Assembly: GCA_934358955.1 (NCBI GenBank)
Contig: CAKRLC010000091.1
Span: forward strand, 1-10,626
Origin: an uncultured Roseburia sp.
GTDB taxonomy: Bacteria; Bacillota; Clostridia; Lachnospirales; Lachnospiraceae
Direction: 5' to 3'
DNA: 10,626 bases
Shown in pieces: positions 1-6,040 of this stretch; position 1 is the stretch's first letter, and each line of letters begins with the position of its first letter. Below the pieces are notes generated by a model. That model was not told where the DNA came from, made no database searches, and was given only the letters and a program-made list of their open reading frames with translations. The position numbers and the translations under genes are program-made.

Positions 1-252
1 GGCAAAAGCAGCAGACTGAAAGTTGCTGCAGAAGAGGGAAAAACTTTTGCATTTTCCTGCCTGCCATACACTGCCCAGGAGTTAGAAAATGCGATGCATC
101 ACGAAGAGCTTCCTGTTCCGCGAAGAACGGTACTGTCTATTTTTGGTGCTGTTCGAGGCGTTGGAGGAATTGACAGCTGGGGTGCTGATGTAGAAGCAGC
201 TTACCATATCAGTGCCGAAGAAAATATTTCGTATGGATTTTATATTGAATAA
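1..252 (+). CDS. Beta-galactosidase (GH2 family), C-terminal fragment
   Basis: Frame 1 is open from the window edge to the TAA at 250-252, giving the last 83 residues of a protein whose start lies outside. The segment '[15 protein letters not shown]' followed by 'GVGGIDSWG', then 'YHIS' and a final aromatic-rich strand, is the typical end of the LacZ small-chain beta-sandwich domain. In that domain, (R/G)GVGG..SWG and a terminal Y.F.. strand are conserved. The enzyme hydrolyses terminal beta-D-galactosides such as lactose in the cytoplasm. No signal or sorting motif is seen at the C-terminus. A terminator follows, so this is the last gene of its unit. The family is fairly certain; substrate specificity cannot be judged from the fragment. 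Confidence 0.87.
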   Translation, partial: GKSSRLKVAAEEGKTFAFSCLPYTAQELENAMHHEELPVPRRTVLSIFGAVRGVGGIDSWGADVEAAYHISAEENISYGFYIE

Positions 253-266
253 ATAAAAATAGAAAC

Positions 267-320
267 GACAGGAAAAAATTCCTTGAAAATTTACAAGGAG
301 TTCGGACCTGTCTTTTTTTT
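267..320 (+). terminator. Intrinsic terminator after the beta-galactosidase gene
   Basis: An inner stem of nine pairs (277-285 with 294-302, one G-U) is nested in an outer stem GACAGG (267-272) with CCTGTC (307-312). An uninterrupted T run follows at 313-320. It lies 15 bp after the stop codon and insulates the downstream HTH cassette from read-through. Confidence 0.85.
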
Positions 321-373
321 ATTTTATAAAAATATATAGGCGAAAATATGATGAGAGGTGAGGCAGTAGTTGA

Positions 374-402
374 TTGACAATATAGCATATATCGGGTATT
401 AT
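374..402 (+). promoter_or_regulatory. Sigma-A promoter of the HTH gene
   Basis: A perfect -35 TTGACA (374-379), a 17-bp spacer and a near-consensus -10 TATTAT (397-402) lie 40 bp before the HTH start codon. The expected start site (about 409) lies inside the palindrome at 404-424, so a bound repressor would block this promoter. Confidence 0.8.
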
Positions 403-403
403 T

Positions 404-424
404 AAATAACGCAATGCGTTATTT
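404..424. promoter_or_regulatory. Palindromic operator overlapping the HTH gene start site
   Basis: AAATAACGCA-A-TGCGTTATTT is a perfect inverted repeat with 10-bp arms around one central base. It starts two bases after the -10 box and ends just before the Shine-Dalgarno (AGGAGAG, 429-435). The position is that of an autorepressor operator, and the adjacent HTH protein is the obvious ligand (inference). A 13-of-14 match to its core (406-419) recurs at 706-719. Confidence 0.75.
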
Positions 425-442
425 GCGTAGGAGAGTTTAATC

Positions 443-640
443 ATGAGCAGAGGAAAAGAAGTAAAAGAATTAAGAGAAAAAATGGGAATGAACAGACGTG
501 AATTTAGCGACTACTATGGTATTCCTTATCGTACCGTTCAAGATTGGGAAGCCGAGAAAAGAGAACTTCCAGATTATTTGTTGCGATTATTGAAATATAG
601 AGCAGAGATGGAATGTCGAATTGAAAGAGTAGATAAATAG
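443..640 (+). CDS. Small XRE-like helix-turn-helix DNA-binding protein
   Basis: This 65-aa protein is nearly all one HTH domain. The motif spans roughly residues 15-40 ('NRREFSDYYGIPYRTVQDWE', then 'LPDYLLRLLKYRAE'). It is recognisable as a short HTH family common in Lachnospiraceae and related Clostridia, where such proteins often sit beside accessory or toxin-like genes. The start is set by AGGAGAG (429-435) seven bases before the ATG. There is no second domain, so it probably binds DNA as a dimer, and a perfect palindrome lies across its own transcription start. It likely represses itself and, through the second operator copy at 706-719, the gene that follows. A role as antitoxin is inferred from context, not shown. 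Confidence 0.85.
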   Translation: MSRGKEVKELREKMGMNRREFSDYYGIPYRTVQDWEAEKRELPDYLLRLLKYRAEMECRIERVDK

Positions 641-694
641 AAGGATTTTACTGATGACTGTTTATTATTAGTTGCGATGCAATATTTTATTTTT

Positions 695-724
695 TTGCCC
701 CAAACATAACGCAACGCGTATACT
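695..724 (+). promoter_or_regulatory. Second promoter, with an embedded operator copy, before the 179-aa gene
   Basis: TTGCCC (695-700), an 18-bp spacer and TATACT (719-724) form a plausible sigma-A promoter. The spacer contains ATAACGCAACGCGT (706-719), which differs from the core of the upstream operator (406-419) at one of 14 positions. The left arm is kept in 9 of 10 bases; the right arm keeps only its inner GCGT. A repressor bound here would lie between -35 and -10. The promoter is moderate on sequence alone; the repeated operator core strengthens it. Confidence 0.6.
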
Positions 725-749
725 TCGAGTAAAGTGGAGGGAGTTAAAC

Positions 750-1289
750 GTGGAAAGAAAAGTAAATGTAATCGAGGATATAGATGGAAAGAAAACGGTA
801 TTTATTCATGACATCATATTCAAAGGAAAAAGATCTGTAAACTGGGAGGATGTTGAACAGTATCTGAGACAATATATTGGTGATTTTTATCAGATAGAAG
901 ATTGTAATAAAGTAGTGTACATAGGAACTGATTTACCAGATGAATATACACATTCAAATTACACGAGAATTTTAAAAGGGACAAATGCGAAAGCAAAAGC
1001 TAATGCAGCGCAAGGATTACCAGAATTACTCAAAATAGCAACAAACGAAACATATGAAGAAAATCGCAAAGAAAAACATAACAAAAACGCAAAATATGGA
1101 TGGTATTCGTATGATTCCAAATTTGCACTTCCGGTATTCGGAGATAATGGAGAAATTCACCGATATAATGTATTTAATGTAGCAATGCTTGTAAGACATA
1201 ATACAGATGGGAAAGCGTATTTATATGATATCATGAAAATAAAAAAAGAAACGAGCAATCTTTTCCAGTCAAATGACCTTACTCAGTAA
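750..1289 (+). CDS. Uncharacterised 179-aa protein paired with the HTH gene (putative toxin or nuclease)
   Basis: The GTG at 750 is chosen over an upstream TTG (672) because GGAGGG (736-741) lies eight bases before it. The upstream start would also place the operator and promoter inside the coding region. The protein is soluble and basic, with no signal peptide or membrane segment. The middle is helical and lysine/asparagine-rich ('KAKANAAQGLPELLKIA', then 'NRKEKHNKNAKYGW'). The end reads 'NVFNVAMLVRHNTDGKAYLYDIMKIKKETS'. From memory, that ending resembles C-terminal domains of clostridial phage/ICE polyvalent proteins of the barnase-EndoU-colicin-RelE (BECR) type, with the KH, W and LYDI..IKK residues as conserved marks. 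I cannot confirm this. Its place behind a small autoregulated HTH gene fits a toxin. It could equally be a phage-derived accessory protein. Confidence 0.6.
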   Translation: MERKVNVIEDIDGKKTVFIHDIIFKGKRSVNWEDVEQYLRQYIGDFYQIEDCNKVVYIGTDLPDEYTHSNYTRILKGTNAKAKANAAQGLPELLKIATNETYEENRKEKHNKNAKYGWYSYDSKFALPVFGDNGEIHRYNVFNVAMLVRHNTDGKAYLYDIMKIKKETSNLFQSNDLTQ

Positions 1290-1334
1290 CAAAACCCATT
1301 TCTTAGTTACGATTGTACCCTCATAATAGCAAAA

Positions 1335-1392
1335 AGTCAATAAAAAGAAACGAACATGCTTTGGAAATTTATTGCTATCGTTTCTTTCGACT
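1335..1392. other. Inverted repeat in the gene-free stretch 1290-1552
   Basis: AAAGAAACGA (1344-1353) pairs perfectly with TCGTTTCTTT (1378-1387) across a 24-nt loop, and AGTC/GACT flanks can extend it over a bulge. It would close transcripts of the upstream gene, but no clear T run follows on the plus strand. Whether it is a terminator or a remnant of something else is open. Confidence 0.4.
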
Positions 1393-1424
1393 ACCTTTGC
1401 CATGCTTGCTACCAGGAGATTTCA

Positions 1425-1493
1425 ATGACAAACCTTCTACCATAAGGTTATAATACTAAAAAATTTGCAGAATCTTTAAAAAAGTGATATATA
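1425..1493 (+). promoter_or_regulatory. Two candidate promoters for the flavodoxin gene
   Basis: ATGACA (1425-1430), 18 bp, TATAAT (1449-1454) has the better -10. TTGCAG (1465-1470), 17 bp, TATATA (1488-1493) is closer to the gene. Either could drive transcription from the gene-free stretch. Sequence alone does not choose between them. Confidence 0.45.
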
Positions 1494-1552
1494 TGGTTCA
1501 GGTAGTAAAGGGGAGAACGAATGGGACAGAGCGCAAAAGGAGAGAACATAGC

Positions 1553-2065
1553 ATGAAGAAGGAAAGATATTCGATTATATTCAGCAGCTTGACTGGTAAT
1601 ACAAAGCTGCTTGCAGACACAATTCATGAGGCATTGCAGGAAGAAACCTGCGACTATTTTGGCGAAAAGGGAGCAGAAGAACCGGTATCGGAACTGCTTT
1701 ACATTGGATTTTGGACAGATAAGGGGAATGCAGATAAGGATACGTTAGAGTTGCTTTCTGGTCTGAAAAATAAAAAGATTTTTCTGTTTGGAACAGCGGG
1801 ATTTGGAGGAAGTGAAGAGTACTTCCAGAAGGTTCTTGGAAATGTCAGACAGGCAGTGGATGAAAGCAATGTGATTGTCGGAGAATACATGTGTCAGGGT
1901 AAAATGCCGCAGTCTGTGCGCGAGCGGTACGTAAAGATGAAAGAACAGCCGGAGCATCCGGCAAATGTCGATATGTTGATTGAAAATTTTGATCGTGCGC
2001 TGTCTCATCCGGATGTGGATGATCTGGAGAGACTTAGAAAAGCAGTTTTGAAAAGAATTGCTTAA
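1553..2065 (+). CDS. Flavodoxin-like protein (Flavodoxin_3-type, possibly BilS-like)
   Basis: The 170-aa protein begins with a beta strand and a phosphate-binding loop 'SSLTGNT' (about residues 11-17), the FMN-phosphate motif of flavodoxins. It continues with 'LLYIGFWTDKGNAD' and 'KKIFLFGTAGFGGS', which match the loops around the isoalloxazine ring. This pattern fits the clostridial Flavodoxin_3 family, which I believe includes the bilirubin-reductase partner BilS, but no bilR-like gene is in the window. It probably carries FMN and moves electrons in the cytoplasm. The ATG at 1553 is preferred because AAGGAGA (1537-1543) precedes it at nine bases; an in-frame GTG at 1484 lacks such a site. 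The C-terminal 'HPANVDMLIENFDRALSHPDVDDLERL' is helical and shared by the family as I recall it. Repeat copy A starts four bases after the stop. Confidence 0.8.
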   Translation: MKKERYSIIFSSLTGNTKLLADTIHEALQEETCDYFGEKGAEEPVSELLYIGFWTDKGNADKDTLELLSGLKNKKIFLFGTAGFGGSEEYFQKVLGNVRQAVDESNVIVGEYMCQGKMPQSVRERYVKMKEQPEHPANVDMLIENFDRALSHPDVDDLERLRKAVLKRIA

Positions 2066-2068
2066 TTG

Positions 2069-2191
2069 GATTCGCATGTCAAAAGGTCTACATCATAACC
2101 TTTATTGTCAAATTGCACAATGAAACTTGCAATATTTTTTTGTGCAATTTGCCATTCTAAACTTAAATGCAGACCTTTTGACACCCGAATC
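2069..2191. repeat. MITE-like palindromic element, copy A (complete)
   Basis: This 123-bp element has terminal inverted repeats: 2069-2089 pairs with 2171-2191 at 19 of 21 positions (outer sequence GATTCG...GGTCT). An inner pair is perfect over 12 bp (2109-2120 with 2140-2151, CAAATTGCACAA). The whole would fold into one long hairpin. It has no coding capacity of its own; open frames across it are by-products. Related sequences lie at 7915 and 10502. TTAAT occurs just outside both ends (2062-2066 and 2192-2196), a possible but offset target duplication. The size, dispersal in intergenic DNA and inverted ends point to a non-autonomous mobile element. No transposase is nearby. Confidence 0.8.
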
Positions 2192-2234
2192 TTAATAATA
2201 AATGCACAGAAGAAAAGAACAGGAGGAGACGGAC

Positions 2235-2450
2235 ATGTTATCACTATTATTTACAATTTGTATGATTTGGTTTATTGGAAAATTTTTTATATTTGGTTTA
2301 AGGGCGTCCTGGGGAATTATGAAACTGCTTTGCACGGTTGTATTTTTCCCGGTGATTCTTATCGGAATGGTTGTCGGAGGATTGCTGTATCTTGCATTTC
2401 CGCTTTTGCTTATCGGTGGACTTATAGGACTTATAGTATCTCGTTCATAA
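2235..2450 (+). CDS. Small hydrophobic membrane protein, 71 aa
   Basis: The ATG at 2235 follows an excellent Shine-Dalgarno (AGGAGGA, 2221-2227) at seven bases, so the upstream in-frame ATG at 2202 is unlikely. The product is almost wholly hydrophobic: one segment at about residues 2-22 and a longer Gly/Leu/Ile/Val stretch at about 30-67, probably two or three membrane passes with a short basic turn (RASWGIMK). I recognise no family. It starts 43 bp after repeat copy A and precedes thioredoxin by 86 bp, possibly on the same transcript. The strong ribosome site and clean hydrophobic pattern support a real gene. Function is unknown. Confidence 0.7.
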   Translation: MLSLLFTICMIWFIGKFFIFGLRASWGIMKLLCTVVFFPVILIGMVVGGLLYLAFPLLLIGGLIGLIVSRS

Positions 2451-2536
2451 AATCATTTTTATGTGATAAAGTCACAGAATAAAATGTGTTCGTGATGTAT
2501 ACTCTAATTACATTAAAGGAAACGGAGGAAAATAAT

Positions 2537-2842
2537 ATGTTAGAGATAAAAGTAACAAGCCAGAATTTTGAAAAAGAGGTGCTTCAGTCAGATAAACCGG
2601 TTTTGGTTGATTTTTGGGCTCCATGGTGTGGACCATGTCGGATGCTTTCCCCGGTGATTGCAGAAATCGCAGAAGAACATCCGGAAATAAAGGTGTGCAA
2701 AGTCAATGTTGATGAAGAGATGGAACTGGCTTCTGCTTTTCAGGTGGCAAGTATTCCTACAGTATTAGTGATAAAGGATGGAAAAATGACAAATAAAACA
2801 GTTGGCTTCCAGTCCAAAAAGAATTTGCTTTCTATGTTTTAA
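2537..2842 (+). CDS. trxA: Thioredoxin
   Basis: The protein has 101 residues, the usual thioredoxin size. The redox-active motif W30-C31-G32-P33-C34 follows the conserved 'VLVDFWAPW' strand. D25 is the buried acid, and P74 in 'SIPTVLV' is the conserved cis-proline facing the active site. A cytoplasmic dithiol reductant is implied, reduced by a thioredoxin reductase not present here. The ATG at 2537 lies seven bases after GGAGGA (2524-2529). An upstream in-frame start (2486) would add 17 residues outside the fold. The C-terminal helix is a little short ('SKKNLLSMF') but within family range. No clear terminator follows; the WYL regulator starts 86 bp later from its own extended -10 promoter. 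Confidence 0.95.
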   Translation: MLEIKVTSQNFEKEVLQSDKPVLVDFWAPWCGPCRMLSPVIAEIAEEHPEIKVCKVNVDEEMELASAFQVASIPTVLVIKDGKMTNKTVGFQSKKNLLSMF

Positions 2843-2887
2843 AAAGTTTTAAAAATTGAAAAAGATGCGGTATATGCAACCCACCTA

Positions 2888-2896
2888 TGATATACT
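2888..2896 (+). promoter_or_regulatory. Extended -10 promoter of the WYL regulator gene
   Basis: TGATATACT is a TGn extended -10 with TATACT at 2891-2896, about 33 bp before the start codon. No good -35 lies at 17 bp, as is usual for extended -10 promoters. Confidence 0.6.
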
Positions 2897-2928
2897 GAAA
2901 TCATTAAGAAGGTAGGGGGAAGCAGCAG

Positions 2929-3921
2929 ATGCCAAAGGGGAGTAATCAGAAATTTAAGCTGTATAGACTGGCTCAGATTATGCAGGAGCAAACGGATGAG
3001 GAACATTATATCACCATGCCGGAGATTATGCGTGAACTGGAAAAGTACGATGTGACGGCAGACCGGAAAAGTATTTACAATGATCTTAGAGATCTGAAAG
3101 TTCTTGGCATAGAAGTGGAGGGAGAGCCGGTTGGAAACAGGTACCATTATCATGTGGTCGATCGGGCATTTGAACTTCCGGAGCTGAAGCTTTTAGTAGA
3201 TGCGATACAGTCCTCTAAGTTTATCACGGAAAAGAAAACCAATGCTTTGATCAAGAAACTGGAAACACTGGTCAGTAAATACGATGCACAGAAGCTGCAG
3301 CGGCAGGTTTATGTATCGGGCCGGATTAAAACCATGAATGAAAGTATTTACTATACGGTAGATGCGATCCATAATGCAATCACTGAGAATAAGAAGATAA
3401 AGTTTCAATATTATCAGTGGAATGTAAAAAAAGAAATGGAGCTTAGGCATGATGGCGCCTGGTATCACATCAGTCCGTGGGGATTGTCCTGGGACGATGA
3501 AAATTATTATCTGGTAGGTTATGATGCAGAGGCAGAAAAAATTAAACATTATCGCGTTGATAAAATGCTTCACATAAAGCTGTCTGATGAAAACCGAGAA
3601 GGAAAAGAATATTTTAAAAAGCTGGATATGGCCGACTATGCAAAGAAAAGCTTTGGAATGTACGGCGGAAAAGAGCAGAAGGTGAAATTATGGGTAAAGA
3701 ATGATCTGGCAGGCGTGATCATTGACCGGTTTGGAAAAGATATCATGATGATTCCGGCGGATGAAGAGCACTTTACAGTGAATGTAGACGTGCGCGTCAG
3801 CAGACAGTTTTTAGGCTGGGTATTTTCTTTAGGAGAAAATATAAAAATTGCAGGACCGGAAGAAGTTGTAGAACAGATGCGAGACGAGATCGTGAGATTG
3901 AAAGGCCAATATATGGAGTAA
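2929..3921 (+). CDS. WYL-domain transcriptional regulator
   Basis: This is a 330-aa protein. Residues 5-65 form a DeoR-like winged helix with 'ADRKSIYNDLRDLKVLGIEV', the recognition helix and wing typical of this class. Residues 80-130 form a helical linker ('FELPELKLLVDAIQSS'). Residues 143-220 are a WYL domain with 'IKFQYYQW', 'YHISPWGLSWDDENYYLVGYD' and 'IKHYRVDKM'. A C-terminal extension at about 245-330 resembles the WCX domain. WYL domains bind ligands, in some cases nucleotides or nucleic acid, and control the attached HTH. Many regulate defence or stress genes. The ATG is placed by AGGGGGA (2914-2920) at eight bases. The target is unknown; the neighbouring thioredoxin and small membrane genes are candidates. 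It converges on the TlpA operon and shares its terminator. Confidence 0.92.
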   Translation: MPKGSNQKFKLYRLAQIMQEQTDEEHYITMPEIMRELEKYDVTADRKSIYNDLRDLKVLGIEVEGEPVGNRYHYHVVDRAFELPELKLLVDAIQSSKFITEKKTNALIKKLETLVSKYDAQKLQRQVYVSGRIKTMNESIYYTVDAIHNAITENKKIKFQYYQWNVKKEMELRHDGAWYHISPWGLSWDDENYYLVGYDAEAEKIKHYRVDKMLHIKLSDENREGKEYFKKLDMADYAKKSFGMYGGKEQKVKLWVKNDLAGVIIDRFGKDIMMIPADEEHFTVNVDVRVSRQFLGWVFSLGENIKIAGPEEVVEQMRDEIVRLKGQYME

Positions 3922-3953
3922 GCATGTATTTGAATACATAAAAAAACAAGTGC

Positions 3954-4000
3954 AAAAAAGGGGACTCGAAAAATCGAGTTTTTTCGAATCCCTCTTTTTT
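3954..4000. terminator. Bidirectional terminator between the WYL and TlpA genes
   Basis: GGGACTCGAAAAA (3961-3973) pairs with TTTTTCGAATCCC (3980-3992) at 12 of 13 positions. A run of six A lies before it (3954-3959) and six T after it (3995-4000). It can therefore end plus-strand transcripts of the WYL gene and minus-strand transcripts of the TlpA gene, which stops at 4010. Confidence 0.9.
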
Positions 4001-4009
4001 GATATTTTA

Positions 4010-4918
4010 TTAGTTATTCGCACTATCTGCATCCACAACAGACTGGATCTGTTTTAAAAGATCATCATAATTAGCCTGGTTGTCGATACCGCCGAGCAGT
4101 GGTTCACCTACAATATTTCCGTTTCTGTCTACGAGAATGGTTGTAGGGAATGCCATGATATCAGAGGCATATTTACCGGCAGCGGAGTCGGAGACCAGTG
4201 AGAGATTGCGGTAGGAAGCCCCCTGGCTTTCAAGAATACTTTTGGCTTCTTCAATAGCAGACTGGTTGTCATCGAAGGTTTCTGTGTTAATGCCGACAAC
4301 TTCTCCACCCATGGACTTGATCGCATCGTTTAATTCATTCAGTTTTCCTAATTCTGCAACGCAAGGCTTACAGCCGGTGAACCAGAAGTTCAAAACAGTG
4401 ACAGCATTGTTGGCAAAAAGGCTTTCGTCAACGTCATTTCCATCAAAATCTTTTGCGGAGAAAGAGTGGAATGGGCTGGATTCATCGGAACTATTTTCCG
4501 CATTTGCAGAGGCAGAAGAATTCTGTTTTTTATCAAGAGCTGCAATCTGTTCTTCAATGCCACGGATCGTCTCAATATCTGCATTCAGTGTTTCAAGTTC
4601 TTCGTCTGTGAAGCTGTCTTTATTTGAATTTACCGTATCAGCAAGGAAGTCTGCATAATTTCCACTTTGGTCCGAAGTGCTTTTGCTCATCAGCATAAAT
4701 GCTTTATCCCACGCATCCTTATGGTCTGCAAAAAGCTGGTTCTCCTGCTGATATAAATCATCAAGTGTTGCATCTGAGTTTTCTGTTGATTCAGCTGCCT
4801 CAGATACGGCAGTCGTATTTTGCGCAGAATCGCTGGTATTCTCTTTACCGGAACATGCAGTAAGTGATAAAGCTGCGCAAAGTGTAAGAATTGCGATAAT
4901 ATTTTTTCTTGTTTTCAT
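4010..4918 (-). CDS. TlpA/ResA-like thioredoxin-fold lipoprotein
   Basis: The 302-aa precursor has a lysine-rich start, a hydrophobic core and the lipobox L19-T20-A21-C22, so it is anchored outside the membrane. Residues 25-50 are a Ser/Thr/Glu linker and about 51-130 a helical region. From about 148 there is a TlpA-type thioredoxin domain with 'LNFWFTGCKPC' (C183 and C186), 'GEVVGINTETF' and the cis-proline P258 in 'AFPTTILVDRNG'. It probably reduces or exchanges disulfides on exported proteins. AAGGAG (4928-4933, minus) lies nine bases before the chosen ATG; an upstream in-frame start at 4936 has no such site and would spoil the signal peptide. It is the last gene of the minus-strand operon, 40 bp after the 4Fe-4S membrane gene, which may supply its electrons (inference). 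Confidence 0.92.
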   Translation of the reverse strand: MKTRKNIIAILTLCAALSLTACSGKENTSDSAQNTTAVSEAAESTENSDATLDDLYQQENQLFADHKDAWDKAFMLMSKSTSDQSGNYADFLADTVNSNKDSFTDEELETLNADIETIRGIEEQIAALDKKQNSSASANAENSSDESSPFHSFSAKDFDGNDVDESLFANNAVTVLNFWFTGCKPCVAELGKLNELNDAIKSMGGEVVGINTETFDDNQSAIEEAKSILESQGASYRNLSLVSDSAAGKYASDIMAFPTTILVDRNGNIVGEPLLGGIDNQANYDDLLKQIQSVVDADSANN

Positions 4919-4958
4919 GATAAAAATCTCCTTCATTTATATGTTTAAATTTAATGAT

Positions 4959-5840
4959 TTACTGTTTTTTGCAGGTGTCTTTCCCAAGAAACTGATAGTG
5001 GATCGCATCAGTCGGGCATACCTTCATACATTCTCCGCATCGGATACATTCCGGGTGGTTTGGAGTCTTTAGAACATCGACATCCATTTTACACGCTTTA
5101 GTACATTGTTTGCAACCAACACATTTATTATGATCAACGTGAATACTGAGAAAAGATATCTTATTAAAAAGTGAATAAATTGCTCCAAGCGGGCAGATCC
5201 ATTTACAGAAAGGTCTGTAAAACAGGATACTTAAAATGATCACGATAATTAAAATTGTACTTTTGAAGGAAAACAGCGTTCCAAGTGCGGACCGGATCGC
5301 GGCATTGCTAAGCGACAACGGGATGGCACCTTCTAAAACGCCCTGCGGACAAATATATTTACAGAAGAACGGGTCTCCCATTCCGACAGAATTCGTTACA
5401 AGCATTGGAAGAAGGATAACGAAAACGACGAGGATGATATATTTTAAATAGCGCAGTGGTTTCAGCTTTGCAGTGGAAAATTTTTTGCCGGGTATTTTGT
5501 GAAGTAAATCCTGGAACCAGCCAAACGGACATAAGAAACCGCATATAAATCTTCCGAGCAGCATACCGAAAAAAATAAAAAATCCGGTGATGTAGTAGGT
5601 GAATTTAAATTTGGAGGAGCCGACGACAGCCTGAAAAGCGCCGATCGGACAGGCTCCAGTGGCAGCAGGGCAGGAATAGCAGTTTAATCCCGGTACGCAA
5701 ACGTTTTTTACATTGCCCTGGTAGATTTTTCCCTTGAATAAATTCGGGATATGGATATTGGTAAGCAGGGTGGCAAGTGCCTGTATCCATCCACGAAGTT
5801 TTGCAATTTTTTTTGATTTGCCAGTTTTATTTTTATCCAA
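4959..5840 (-). CDS. Membrane-bound 4Fe-4S protein (NapH/NosR/YccM-type polyferredoxin)
   Basis: This is a 293-aa integral membrane protein. Near the C-terminus are two ferredoxin motifs, C240-C243-C246-C250 and C265-C268-C271-C275 followed by P, enough for two 4Fe-4S clusters. Three CxxxCP repeats (C100/C104, C160/C164, C212/C216) end or begin membrane helices at about 80-100, 133-150 and 190-208, as in NapH/NosR/YccM proteins. An N-terminal C48..C54..C57..C64P group adds further ligands. Such proteins carry electrons across or along the membrane to periplasmic or extracytoplasmic partners. Here the partner is probably the TlpA lipoprotein. The TTG at 5840 is chosen because GGAG (5851-5854) lies ten bases ahead. 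A GTG at 5849 would have almost no spacing. Its start overlaps the end of the CXXC gene by eight bases, implying coupled translation. Confidence 0.9.
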   Translation of the reverse strand: MDKNKTGKSKKIAKLRGWIQALATLLTNIHIPNLFKGKIYQGNVKNVCVPGLNCYSCPAATGACPIGAFQAVVGSSKFKFTYYITGFFIFFGMLLGRFICGFLCPFGWFQDLLHKIPGKKFSTAKLKPLRYLKYIILVVFVILLPMLVTNSVGMGDPFFCKYICPQGVLEGAIPLSLSNAAIRSALGTLFSFKSTILIIVIILSILFYRPFCKWICPLGAIYSLFNKISFLSIHVDHNKCVGCKQCTKACKMDVDVLKTPNHPECIRCGECMKVCPTDAIHYQFLGKDTCKKQ

Positions 5841-5973
5841 TTCCCACACACTCCAGACATAATTTTATTGATTTGCCGAGTACAACGGCAGCTTCCCCTC
5901 TGAATGCACCGTAGCCGATAAATAAGATGCCGGCAAGGAGCAGGGCAAATTGTGTTAATTTTTTGTATTTCAA
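5833..5973 (-). CDS. Small CXXC-motif membrane protein (CD1871A-type), 46 aa
   Basis: On the minus strand a TTG at 5973, ten bases after a full AAGGAGG (5984-5990), opens a 46-residue frame. It begins MKYKKLTQFALLLAGILFI, one membrane helix at about residues 7-22, followed by 'GYGAFRGEAAVVLGKS' and the C-terminal 'CLEC' (C39 and C42). I recognise this as the family annotated as 'CD1871A family CXXC motif-containing protein', named after a Clostridioides difficile gene. Members sit beside a 4Fe-4S membrane protein and a TlpA-like lipoprotein, exactly as here. It is first in the operon and overlaps the next gene by eight bases. The CXXC probably takes part in thiol or electron relay at the membrane surface; this is inferred. 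Gene finders with a length or ATG bias would miss it. Confidence 0.82.
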   Translation of the reverse strand: MKYKKLTQFALLLAGILFIGYGAFRGEAAVVLGKSIKLCLECVGIG

Positions 5974-6011
5974 AATAGGATTGCCTCCTTTTCATCATAA
6001 AATTGTGTTTG

Positions 6012-6040
6012 TTGACCTGTTGACTCTGCTATTATACAAT
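6012..6040 (+). promoter_or_regulatory. Promoter of the response regulator-kinase operon
   Basis: TTGACC (6012-6017), 17 bp and TACAAT (6035-6040) make a good sigma-A promoter. A second TTGAC copy follows at 6020-6024 (GTTGAC repeated at an 8-bp step). The start site would be near 6047, where the tandem box begins, so the bound regulator could repress this promoter. Confidence 0.7.

Noticed and set aside
672..749. Upstream TTG start for the 179-aa protein, adding 26 residues
   Set aside because: It has no Shine-Dalgarno and would put the operator copy and the promoter inside the gene. The GTG at 750 has GGAGGG at eight bases.
1335..1392. Inverted repeat as a standard terminator of the 179-aa gene
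   Set aside because: The stem is clear but a 24-nt loop and the lack of a following T run make the call unsafe; it is listed only as an inverted repeat.
2462..2476. TGTGA-N5-TCACA, resembling a CRP site, before thioredoxin
   Set aside because: The spacer is five instead of six bases, the arms are only 5 bp, and no CRP-family regulator is near. Chance is a fair explanation.
2105..2482. 125-aa open frame across the repeat and the small membrane gene
   Set aside because: Its first third is the hairpin element and the rest is an out-of-frame reading of the 71-aa membrane protein. It has no ribosome site.
5847..5849. GTG at 5849 as the start of the 4Fe-4S protein
   Set aside because: The only purine-rich site (5851-5854) would be one base away. 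The TTG at 5840 has ten-base spacing, like the gene before it.
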